This document shows positions 14,128-21,254 of a stretch of DNA of 35,097 nucleotides, piece by piece; the stretch's first letter is position 1, and each line of letters starts with the position of its first letter. A program made the translations under genes and the position numbers. Below the pieces are notes generated by a model that had not been told where the DNA came from, did no database searches, and saw only the letters and a list, made by a program, of their open reading frames with translations. Location of the stretch: IMG/VR virus record IMGVR_UViG_3300025889_000432, positions 1 through 35,097 of that record. The stretch is one strand, 5' to 3'. The DNA comes from a virus.

Positions 14128-14630
14128 TAACTAAAATATCTGTAAACAAAGAAATCAAATCTTTTAAAAAAGATTTAATTAATGAATGTATAAAAAAAAG
14201 ACTTGTAAATCCTTCGGTGCATGGAGTTAATAATTATTTTGTAGATAGTAAACACACAGAAAAGTTATATACAATATTAATAAGATCCTGTGCTAAACAC
14301 CTAAACACTTTTACAATTAGTGATCACAATTTTAAATTATGGTGTTATTATTCAGATAAAAAATTTAATGAAGGTAACTGGCATAATCATATTGATACAG
14401 CTACTATCAATGCAGTTTTGTATTTAAAAGTTCCGAAAAATAATAAAGGGATAGATTTTAGGATGAATAAAACTATATATAACCTTAAGCCAAAATCAGG
14501 TGACTTAATTATATTCCCAGATTTTTTAGATCACTATCCATACCCCTCTTTTGATCAGCCTAGGATTAGTTTAAACTTGGAAATAAAATGTAATGAACAT
14601 AGTAGACAAATTTTCAAAGTATTTAACTGA
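14124..14630 (+). CDS. 2OG-Fe(II) oxygenase-like protein, array member 10
   Basis: The last member has 168 residues: FNEGNWHNHIDTATINAVLY with His87, His89 and Asp91, SGDLIIFPDFLDHYPYPS with distal His137, and QPRISLNLEI with Arg147. The HNHID sequence can be read as HxH (87-89) or HxD (89-91), so it bridges the two classes of the array. The N-terminal helix (ISVNKEIKSFKKDLINECIK) is Lys-rich. Its last 38 nt overlap the start of the next gene, which does not look like an oxygenase. Substrate unknown. Confidence 0.82.
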   Translation: MITKISVNKEIKSFKKDLINECIKKRLVNPSVHGVNNYFVDSKHTEKLYTILIRSCAKHLNTFTISDHNFKLWCYYSDKKFNEGNWHNHIDTATINAVLYLKVPKNNKGIDFRMNKTIYNLKPKSGDLIIFPDFLDHYPYPSFDQPRISLNLEIKCNEHSRQIFKVFN

Positions 14631-14922
14631 GATTAAATACCCTAAAGAAAAAACCTCTTGGAATATCGCAGGTATGATAAAAGGTAGTAATGCTTTTTAT
14701 AGATTTGATGTTAGACAAATGTTTGAAATGCCCAATGGAACACCAGCGCAGAGTGGTCGTCTTGATACGAAAGCTGAAAAGATGGTTCTTGAAGGTGAAA
14801 AAGAATGGATGATTATAGACTTAGAAGAACTTCATCAGTATATACGTAGGGAAAAGAAGAAAAACGTATACGTAAATGATTTGATCTCTGATCTAGAATG
14901 GACAACTTTCTTACCCAAATAG
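14593..14922 (+). CDS. Conserved phage protein of unknown function (109 aa)
   Basis: This 109-residue protein has NIAGMIKGSNAFYRFDVRQM then FEMPNGTPAQSGRLDTKAEK and WMIIDLEELHQYIRREKK. The pattern GRLxTKAEKxVLExExxWxIID with a following helical HQYI segment is familiar from marine phage proteins located near tail genes. It shows no catalytic residues I can name. It starts 38 nt inside the last oxygenase gene, so it belongs to the same transcription unit. A promoter-like sequence for the following gene lies just after its stop. Probably an assembly or regulatory factor, but this is a guess. Confidence 0.7.
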   Translation: MNIVDKFSKYLTEIKYPKEKTSWNIAGMIKGSNAFYRFDVRQMFEMPNGTPAQSGRLDTKAEKMVLEGEKEWMIIDLEELHQYIRREKKKNVYVNDLISDLEWTTFLPK

Positions 14923-14926
14923 CTTG

Positions 14927-14935
14927 TGGTATAAT
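14927..14935 (+). promoter_or_regulatory. Candidate extended -10 promoter before the gp10-like gene
   Basis: TGGTATAAT is a perfect extended -10 element (TGnTATAAT). No good -35 lies upstream, which extended -10 promoters do not require. Transcription would begin about 14941-14942, at or beside ATG 14941, and no SD precedes that start codon. A leaderless mRNA is possible. AT-rich DNA makes chance matches frequent, so this is moderate evidence. Confidence 0.4.
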
Positions 14936-14940
14936 TCAGC

Positions 14941-17121
14941 ATGCCTTTAGCAAAAGTTAATATAGCACCAGGATTTGATAAACAGTCTACACCAGCAGAC
15001 GCAGAAGGTCGTTGGGTGGATGGTGACAATGTGCGTTTTAGATATGGTGAACCAGAAAAGATAGGTGGCTGGTCTGCTCTATGTGGTGATAAAATAGTTG
15101 GTGCTGCAAGACAACAACATGTTTGGGCTGATACTTCAGGAAAAAGATATGCAGCGATAGGTACAAATAAAGTTTTAACAATTTATTACGAAGGTGTTCT
15201 TTACGATATAACACCTTTAGAAACAGATAATTTCTCTACAGGTGCAAACATAACAACGACTAATGCATCAGCTATAGTTACAATTACTACAAGCTCTGCA
15301 CACAATCTTGAAGTAGGAGAATTGACTACCTTCGCTAATGCAGGATCTTTTAATGCGGGACAAACAGGTTACACAGCGTCAGATTTTGATGATAAAGTTT
15401 TCGAAGTACAAACAACACCATCATTTACAACATTTACAATTTTAATGCCTTCAGTAGAATCAGGTTCAGGAACAACGAACAACGGAACATTAGATGTTAA
15501 TCCTTATCAACCTGTCGGTCCTTTAAATCAAACTTATGGGTATGGTTGGGGTACGTATTTATTTGGCGGAAGAACTATCGCTCAAACCACAACAACAATG
15601 AATAACAGCGGTAACATGTTAGTAGGCGATACCAGTGTAATTCTTACAGCTACATCTTCATTCCCAGCAACGGGTTCAATAAGAATTGGATCTGAAGATA
15701 TGTCTTACACTGCAAATAACACAGGTACAAATACACTTAGTGGAATTACTAGAGGTATTAATGGAACGACTGCAGTTGAACATACAGATGGAGCAACAGT
15801 AACTGATATATCTAGCTACATAGGATGGGGTGACGCTTCATCTTCAAGCACAGTAACTATTGATCCTGCAATGTGGTCTTTAGAAAACTTTGGTGATATT
15901 TTAATAGCAACAATTCATAATGGAAAAACATTTACCTGGAACCCCTCAGCAGGTAACGCATTAAATACGAGAGCAATCATTGGCACAGGTATGCCAACAG
16001 CATCAGTAATGACTATAGTATCAGACAGAGACAGGCATTTATTCCATTTAGGTACAGAAACTACAATTGGAACTTCAACAACACAAGATAAAATGTTTAT
16101 AAGATTTTCTGATCAAGAAAGTTTGAGTGATTATCAACCAACTTCAACAAATACTGCTGGTACTTTTAGACTTGATGATGGCACAAGAATAATAGGAGCC
16201 ATAAAAGGTAAAGATTATATTTTAGTTCTTACCGACACAGCTGCATATGAAATGCAATTTGTTGGACCACCATTTACTTTTTCAATTAGGAAAGTCGGTT
16301 CTAACAACGGACTATTAGGGCAAAACGCAGGTGTGTTTGCAAACGGTGCGGTATATTGGATGGGTAAAACAGGAGGGTTCTATGTTTATGATGGTACTGT
16401 AAAATCACTACCTTGTTTAGTAGAAGACTTTGTTTTTACAACTGACGGTAATAATCCAGGTATAAATTATAACTCAGGTCAATTAGTTTATGCAGGTATA
16501 AATGAATTATACTCTGAAATAAATTGGTTTTATTGTTCTGCTGGTTCTTTAGTTGTTGATAGAGTTGTAACTTATAATTTTGACGAACAAGTTTGGACGA
16601 CAGGAACTCTTGATAGAACAACTTGGGTGGGTTCAACAGTTTATGAACAACCTTATGCTACAGATTACAATGCTTCAGACACACCAACTTTTCCAGTAGT
16701 AAATGGTGTTTCTAATGGGGCATCTATTTATTATGAACATGAAGTAGGTGTAAATCAATTAAATGGTGATGGATCTTCAACAGCAATTACATCTTTTATA
16801 AAATCAGGAGAGTTTGATTTAAATGGTAATGCAGGTGTTCCAGGAGATGGAGAATTTTTAATGAGTATTAAAAGGTTTCTACCAGACTTTAAACGTATAA
16901 GTGGTAACGCAAAAGTAACTATATTTTTAAATGAGTTTCCTCAAGGAACAACTTCAACATCAAGTCCTTTAGGACCTTTTACAATAAGCTCAAGCACATC
17001 TAAAGTTGATACAAGAGCAAGAGCAAGGTTAGCTGCTGTTCAAATTGAAAATGAAAATTTAGATGAGAGCTGGAGATACGGTACGTTTAGATTTGATGTT
17101 AGAGTGGATGGTAGAAGATAA
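14941..17121 (+). CDS. P22 gp10-like DNA stabilisation / tail hub protein (726 aa)
   Basis: The 726-residue product starts MPLAKVNIAPGFDKQSTPAD, then GRWVDGDNVRFRYGEPEKIG, a conserved opening of a large podovirus protein in marine phages. Residues about 100-190 and 205-285 look like inserted beta modules; the second carries SIRIGSEDMSYTAN and GITRGINGTTAVEHTDGATV, a small repeat domain found in virion proteins. The rest (about 290-560) has repeated beta blades (DILIATIHNGKTFTWNP, YILVLTDTAAYEMQF, AVYWMGKTGGFYVYDG), consistent with the beta-propeller of P22 gp10-type proteins that close the connector. A C-terminal beta part follows. Equivalence to gp10 is by pattern only. No SD precedes the ATG; see the promoter at 14927. 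Confidence 0.72.
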   Translation: MPLAKVNIAPGFDKQSTPADAEGRWVDGDNVRFRYGEPEKIGGWSALCGDKIVGAARQQHVWADTSGKRYAAIGTNKVLTIYYEGVLYDITPLETDNFSTGANITTTNASAIVTITTSSAHNLEVGELTTFANAGSFNAGQTGYTASDFDDKVFEVQTTPSFTTFTILMPSVESGSGTTNNGTLDVNPYQPVGPLNQTYGYGWGTYLFGGRTIAQTTTTMNNSGNMLVGDTSVILTATSSFPATGSIRIGSEDMSYTANNTGTNTLSGITRGINGTTAVEHTDGATVTDISSYIGWGDASSSSTVTIDPAMWSLENFGDILIATIHNGKTFTWNPSAGNALNTRAIIGTGMPTASVMTIVSDRDRHLFHLGTETTIGTSTTQDKMFIRFSDQESLSDYQPTSTNTAGTFRLDDGTRIIGAIKGKDYILVLTDTAAYEMQFVGPPFTFSIRKVGSNNGLLGQNAGVFANGAVYWMGKTGGFYVYDGTVKSLPCLVEDFVFTTDGNNPGINYNSGQLVYAGINELYSEINWFYCSAGSLVVDRVVTYNFDEQVWTTGTLDRTTWVGSTVYEQPYATDYNASDTPTFPVVNGVSNGASIYYEHEVGVNQLNGDGSSTAITSFIKSGEFDLNGNAGVPGDGEFLMSIKRFLPDFKRISGNAKVTIFLNEFPQGTTSTSSPLGPFTISSSTSKVDTRARARLAAVQIENENLDESWRYGTFRFDVRVDGRR

Positions 17122-17285
17122 TGGCAAAAATAACAATACAAATACCTGAACCTAAAACTGAATATTCTCAAGAAGATCAAAGACAAATACTTCAAGCCTT
17201 AAGAACTCTTCAGTCTCAGTTGAATTTTTCATATGAGAATGATATAAAAAACAAACAAGATGCATTTACTTATTTTTTATCATGA
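17121..17285 (+). CDS. Small coiled-coil-like protein (54 aa)
   Basis: This 54-residue gene shares one base with the preceding stop (TAATG) and four with the next gene (ATGA). The product is MAKITIQIPEPKTEYSQEDQ, then a long helix rich in Gln/Leu (QILQALRTLQSQL) and a polar tail. The heptad-like spacing suggests a short coiled coil. Probably a virion or assembly factor; no family recognised. Confidence 0.6.
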   Translation: MAKITIQIPEPKTEYSQEDQRQILQALRTLQSQLNFSYENDIKNKQDAFTYFLS

Positions 17286-17617
17286 CAATACAATATAAAA
17301 GTACAACCTATAGTCTTACAACAACCAACTTAACAACTGTGTTGACTATATCAACTTCATCTTCAGCAATATGTAAAATGGTTCAAGGATCTCATGCAAC
17401 TGCAAGTAATGTTGATGTTGATCTTTATTTAAAAAAATCAGGAGGATCAGATGTTGAGATAGGTCATGCGGTTTTAAACAAGTCATCTGAAAACCTTATA
17501 AAAGATACTTTAAATTTAGAAGGTGGTGACATATTAAAAATTCAAGCAGATACAGCTAATGAAATTACAGGTGTTGTAAGCTACGCACAAATAGATAGAT
17601 CTCAAGAAAATGGCTAA
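17282..17617 (+). CDS. Small beta-rich virion protein (111 aa)
   Basis: The 111-residue product is Thr/Ser-rich: YKSTTYSLTTTNLTTVLTIS, KMVQGSHATASNVDVDLYLK, SGGSDVEIGHAVLNKSSENL and DTLNLEGGDILKIQADTANE. This alternating beta pattern with a late LEGGDxLKxQA motif matches small virion or decoration proteins of marine phages. No catalytic residue is visible. It is coupled to both neighbours. Function beyond virion association is unknown. Confidence 0.65.
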   Translation: MTIQYKSTTYSLTTTNLTTVLTISTSSSAICKMVQGSHATASNVDVDLYLKKSGGSDVEIGHAVLNKSSENLIKDTLNLEGGDILKIQADTANEITGVVSYAQIDRSQENG

Positions 17618-17744
17618 AAAGAAAGCACTCTTTGGAGTTAGCAATTACCATAAAAGAACACCTAAAAAACGTCCTGGTGTCCATACAAAAAATCAAAATA
17701 AAAGAAAACCACATCGTAAGAAATATATTGGACAAGGGCGTTAA
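17610..17744 (+). CDS. Highly basic small protein (44 aa)
   Basis: The ATG at 17610 overlaps the end of the previous gene by 8 nt. The 44-residue product (MAKKKALFGVSNYHKRTPKK, then RPGVHTKNQNKRKPHRKK and YIGQGR) is rich in Lys, Arg and His. I recognise the TPKKRPGxHxKxxNKxxKR pattern and YxGQGR end from small marine phage proteins. A nucleic-acid-binding role is likely from charge alone. Length is typical for this type. Confidence 0.6.
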   Translation: MAKKKALFGVSNYHKRTPKKRPGVHTKNQNKRKPHRKKYIGQGR

Positions 17745-17763
17745 TATATTGTAATTAAATACA

Positions 17764-17937
17764 ATGACCGTATATCAAAAAGTTAAATGTAAAACTAAAA
17801 CTATCTATAGAAGTATTAAGACAGGTGAAAGATACGAGACAGAAGAAGCTTTTTTAGCTGAGCATCCTAAAGAAGATTTAGCTACTGACGTTGAAGTTCA
17901 AGTTCCTGATCTTCCTATATTTGGTAGCACACAATGA
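17764..17937 (+). CDS. Small acidic-tailed protein (57 aa)
   Basis: The 57-residue product has a basic start (MTVYQKVKCKTKTIYRSIKT) and an acidic end (AEHPKEDLATDVEVQVPDLP). No domain is recognised. It follows a 19-nt spacer and its stop overlaps the glycosyltransferase start by four bases. No SD is obvious. Function unknown; its coupling suggests it is translated together with the glycosyltransferase. Confidence 0.55.
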   Translation: MTVYQKVKCKTKTIYRSIKTGERYETEEAFLAEHPKEDLATDVEVQVPDLPIFGSTQ

Positions 17938-18869
17938 ATCCATTAGGTGGAACAGAACTACAGCTTGGTTTTCTGCAAAAGTATGTTTCTAAAGAATTAT
18001 TAGATAAGTTTCAAATATGCACTTCAGTTCCACACAAAGTTCCTTTATCAAAAGATAAAATAAATATTCTTTGGCAAAAAATGGCTCCTGATCAACCTCA
18101 CTTTCAAGAGTTCTTTAAAGATCCCGAGCAAATAAAACAATATGATTATTATGTTTTTAATAGCCATTGGAACTATGAACAGTTTAGAAAAACTTTTTCA
18201 TTACCTGAGCATTTATGTACGGTAATAAAAAACGGAATTCCTGATATTAAAAAAAGAGATCCTAAACTTAAAAAAGAAAAAATAAAATTAATATATCAAC
18301 CAACACCTTGGAGAGGCCTATCTGTCTTATTAGGTGCTATGCAGTTAGTAAATAATAAAAACATAACTTTAGATGTGTATAGTAGTACACAGGTTTATGG
18401 AGATGAATTTAAGGAAAAAAATGATCATTCATATCAAGACTTATATGATCAATGTGAAAAGTTACCTAATGTAAATTACATAGGATATAAACCTAATGAC
18501 TATATTTTAGAAAACTTACATACCTATGATGCATTTGTTTATCCTAATATTTGGGAAGAGACTTCTTGTATATCAGCAATTGAAGCTTTAGCTTGTGGAC
18601 TGTATGTAGCAACAACGGACAACGGAGCACTTTATGAAACTTGTTCTGAGTTTCCAATTTATATACCTATGGACAAAGACTGGAAAAATTTAGCTATGCA
18701 ATTTGCAGCTGTAATAGATCAAATACCTGGACAATTGAATGAGGTTGGGTGTCATAATCATTTAGAGTTTCAACAAAAATTCTTTAATCATTTTTATAAT
18801 TGGAAAGTTATTGCAGGACACTGGAATGGATTTCTACAAGGAGTTTTAACAAATGCAAGATCCAAGTAA
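17934..18869 (+). CDS. GT-B glycosyltransferase (GT4-like, 311 aa)
   Basis: The 311-residue product has the GGTE loop at 5-8, a Rossmann-like C-terminal half with IKLIYQPTPWRGLSVLLGAM (117-136), NVNYIGYKPNDYILENL, and WEETSCISAIEALACG, which holds an E-x7-E motif (Glu209, Glu217) typical of GT4 retaining enzymes. Such proteins move a sugar from a nucleotide donor to an acceptor. The protein starts with the GGTE motif almost immediately, so the first beta strand present in most relatives is missing; an in-frame TAG at 17925 prevents extension. It overlaps a GT-A enzyme by 17 nt, so the two likely act in sequence. Acceptor unknown: tail fibre, host surface or DNA are options. Confidence 0.82.
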   Translation: MNPLGGTELQLGFLQKYVSKELLDKFQICTSVPHKVPLSKDKINILWQKMAPDQPHFQEFFKDPEQIKQYDYYVFNSHWNYEQFRKTFSLPEHLCTVIKNGIPDIKKRDPKLKKEKIKLIYQPTPWRGLSVLLGAMQLVNNKNITLDVYSSTQVYGDEFKEKNDHSYQDLYDQCEKLPNVNYIGYKPNDYILENLHTYDAFVYPNIWEETSCISAIEALACGLYVATTDNGALYETCSEFPIYIPMDKDWKNLAMQFAAVIDQIPGQLNEVGCHNHLEFQQKFFNHFYNWKVIAGHWNGFLQGVLTNARSK

Positions 18870-19674
18870 ACCAATTTGGTTTGGTAAAAACGCAAAAACA
18901 GAACCTAAAACAAAAAGTAAGTATAGATTTTTTGTAGGTACTCCTGTTCATAGCGATGTATCCATACATTATTTTCAAGCTTGTCTAGAGTTTCAAAAAC
19001 AATGTATGAAGAAAGATGTATTAACTTGTTTTCAAGTAATGAAATCTTCTTTAGTTACTCAAGGTAGAAATTTATGTGTGTCTAGTTTTATGGAGACAGA
19101 TAGTACACATTTGTTATTTATTGATTCAGACATAGATTTTGATAGTGAATCTATATTTAAAATGGCAGACACAAACAAAGATGTAATATCAGTGCCTTAC
19201 CCACTTAAGACTTTCAACTGGGAAAAAGGTTTTAATAAGGTAAAAGCAGGCATAATTAAAAATGCTGAAGATCTTAAATATAAAGGCTTCTATCAATATC
19301 CTATGAAAGTAAAAGACGAACAGAATATAAAGATGGATAAAAATGGAGTTATTGAAGTTACTCATTCACCTACTGGATGTATGCTTATAAAAAGAGAAGT
19401 CATTGAAAAGATGATTAAAGCTTATCCTGAAAAAGAGATAATACAAAAAACTATTATTAACGGTAAAATGGAAACAAAACCATATTTATATAATCTTTTT
19501 GACACTGATTTTGATCCTGAGACTAAAACTTATTTGGGAGAAGACTTTGCTTTTTGTAAGAGATGGAAAAAAATAGGTGGTAAATGTCATGCTCTTATAA
19601 CAGAGAAAATAAGTCATATAGGAGAACACCAATATAGAGGGTCTTTTTCCGATGAGTTGTCAAAGACCTCATAA
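18853..19674 (+). CDS. GT-A glycosyltransferase-like protein with DxD motif (273 aa)
   Basis: The 273-residue product has YRFFVGTPVHSDVSIHYFQA, then VTQGRNLCVSSFMETDS and HLLFIDSDIDFD, in which Asp91/Asp93 form the DxD that binds a metal-nucleotide sugar. Later elements are THSPTGCMLIKREVI and YLGEDFAFCKRWKKIGGKC, whose ED is a plausible catalytic region, and KISHIGEHQ. This is a GT-A fold of the kind seen in phages and Golgi-type mannosyltransferases; I cannot name the donor. It overlaps the GT-B enzyme by 17 nt, which suggests coordinated sugar transfer. A hairpin (19640-19668) covers its last codons. Confidence 0.8.
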   Translation: MQDPSKPIWFGKNAKTEPKTKSKYRFFVGTPVHSDVSIHYFQACLEFQKQCMKKDVLTCFQVMKSSLVTQGRNLCVSSFMETDSTHLLFIDSDIDFDSESIFKMADTNKDVISVPYPLKTFNWEKGFNKVKAGIIKNAEDLKYKGFYQYPMKVKDEQNIKMDKNGVIEVTHSPTGCMLIKREVIEKMIKAYPEKEIIQKTIINGKMETKPYLYNLFDTDFDPETKTYLGEDFAFCKRWKKIGGKCHALITEKISHIGEHQYRGSFSDELSKTS

Positions 19675-19676
19675 AA

Positions 19677-19702
19677 TGGTAATATTTACCAATTAGCTAA
19701 TT
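19677..19702. promoter_or_regulatory. Two adjacent palindromes before the ejection-protein operon
   Basis: TGGTAATATTTACCA (19677-19691; 6-bp arms, 3-nt loop) is followed directly by AATTAGCTAATT (19691-19702), a perfect 12-nt palindrome, then TTTTAAGGATT. They fill the 46-nt gap between the glycosyltransferase and internal virion genes, one of the few non-coding gaps. Operator, processing or weak termination roles are possible. AT-rich palindromes arise readily by chance. Confidence 0.35.
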
Positions 19703-19720
19703 TTAAGGATTACATAATAT

Positions 19721-20821
19721 ATGTTACAATTTTTACCCTATGCACTGGCCGCCTACGGAGGATACAAAGGTTATAAAGGATCCAAAGACGCTGGTGGATC
19801 AGGACTTCAAAGAATATTAGGCGGACTTACAGGAGCAGCAGCTGGATACTACGGTGGTAAAGGTGTCTTGGCTGGAGGTTCAGCAATGGGCGTACCTGGT
19901 TTTTCTGCAGCGCAAACTGGATTTACACCCTTCACTTCATTAGGACCAATACAAGCTTTAGGTCGAACACAAGCTGGCGCAATGTTAGGATTACCACAAC
20001 AAGCATCAGTATTAAATCCTGCGGGTCAAATGGCAGTTGGTCAAGCTACTATGCCAGCGGTAAGTGCAGCAACAGCTGCAGGTACAGCGGCAACGGCAGG
20101 CGGACCTGGAGGCACACCAGCTGAACAAAACTTTTTACAAAAATTATTTACACAACAAAGATTAAACGAGAGAGGTGACTTCACAGGTGAATTACAAATT
20201 GATCCTATGAAAGCTGCATTAGCAGTAGGAGCAGGAACATATTTTGGAGGTGCATTTGATCCTAAACCACAAGACGTTTTTACTCCAACTTATAATTTAG
20301 CAGTAGCAGATTTACAAAAAGCAAGAGGTGGTTTTAGATACATAGATCCTGAAACAGGTGTAGAGAAAACATTTGAACAACCTTACATACCTGAAGCTGA
20401 TCCTAAAAATCAAGGAGACTTTAGACAAGGTCCATATGCAATAGAGGCAGATAGATATAATAAAGGTGGTTTAGCAGAAATAAAAAAATTTAATGAAGGT
20501 GGTATTAATTACCTTCCAAGTAAAAGAACTCATGACGAAGATGATTCTGTAAATTATGTGAGAGCATCAGGATATGTCGAAGATGGGTCAGGCACAGGAG
20601 ACAAAGACGAAGATACAATGTTAGCTCAATTAGCAGACGGAGAGTTTGTAACAAGAGCAGATGGAGTGTTAGGCGCTGGAATCATTGCTGGAGGAAACCC
20701 TAATAGCATGAAAGATATGAGAGAAAAAGGTGCAAAATACTTCTATGACCAACAAGCTCGATACAAACGAGTTTTTGATTTATTACAGAAGGGCAAAGAT
20801 GCACAAACAAAAGTTAGCTAA
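19721..20821 (+). CDS. Internal virion-like Gly/Ala-rich protein (366 aa)
   Basis: The 366-residue product starts with MLQFLPYALAAYGGYKGYKG, then Gly/Ala-rich hydrophobic segments (about 20-60). A middle with proline- and Gln-rich loops follows, and a C-terminus with NKGGLAEIKKFNEGGI, then EDTMLAQLADGEFVTRADGV and GAGIIAGGNPNSMKDMREKG. The LADGEFVxRADGVxGAG motif is found at the end of phage internal virion or scaffold-like proteins of marine podoviruses. It is the first of four or five genes that probably make the ejectosome. AAGGAT is a modest SD. A lysis or DNA-ejection role is possible. Confidence 0.7.
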   Translation: MLQFLPYALAAYGGYKGYKGSKDAGGSGLQRILGGLTGAAAGYYGGKGVLAGGSAMGVPGFSAAQTGFTPFTSLGPIQALGRTQAGAMLGLPQQASVLNPAGQMAVGQATMPAVSAATAAGTAATAGGPGGTPAEQNFLQKLFTQQRLNERGDFTGELQIDPMKAALAVGAGTYFGGAFDPKPQDVFTPTYNLAVADLQKARGGFRYIDPETGVEKTFEQPYIPEADPKNQGDFRQGPYAIEADRYNKGGLAEIKKFNEGGINYLPSKRTHDEDDSVNYVRASGYVEDGSGTGDKDEDTMLAQLADGEFVTRADGVLGAGIIAGGNPNSMKDMREKGAKYFYDQQARYKRVFDLLQKGKDAQTKVS

Positions 20822-21254
20822 ACCAGATCTATCAGTTTTATCTGTAGAACCTAAATTCATTGATAAGTTTTGGCCGTTGTGTGATTTTATGGTAGCTGAA
20901 GCTTTAAATTACTCAGGTGGTTTTGCTACAGCTAAAGATATCAAAGATCTACTTAAAAAAGATGAAGCTCAATTATTTTTGGTTTTTGGAAGTGATGAAG
21001 AAGAATTAAATCAAGTTTTCGGTTTATTTGTAACTCGAATAGCAGCGTTACCTGCTTACTCTCAACTTGAAGCAATTATTTGTACAGGAAGAAAAAGACA
21101 TTTATGGGAGGACAAGATAGTGAAAACAGTTACAAAATTTGCTAAACTTAATGGATGTAAAAAACTAAGCTTTTGGGTAAGACCAGGTTGGTCAAGAGTA
21201 TCTAAAAAATGGGGTTGGAAAGCTAAACATATTCAAATGGAGAGAGAAGTCTAA
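20799..21254 (+). CDS. GNAT-fold protein in the internal virion block (151 aa)
   Basis: I start at ATG 20799, 5-6 bases after AGAAGGG, rather than the longer in-frame start at 20730. The 151-residue product shows AQLFLVFGSDEEELNQVFGL then FVTRIAALPAYSQLEAIIC, GRKRHLWEDKIVKTVTKFAK and KLSFWVRPGWSRVSKKWGW. The last segment matches the end of GNAT N-acetyltransferases (R-x-G-W-x-R-x-x-x-x-x-G-W-K). T7-like phages place a comparable protein (gp13-like) beside their internal virion genes, so a structural or assembly role is as likely as acetylation. The acetyl-CoA loop is not clearly seen. It overlaps the previous gene by 23 nt. Confidence 0.65.
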   Translation: MHKQKLAKPDLSVLSVEPKFIDKFWPLCDFMVAEALNYSGGFATAKDIKDLLKKDEAQLFLVFGSDEEELNQVFGLFVTRIAALPAYSQLEAIICTGRKRHLWEDKIVKTVTKFAKLNGCKKLSFWVRPGWSRVSKKWGWKAKHIQMEREV

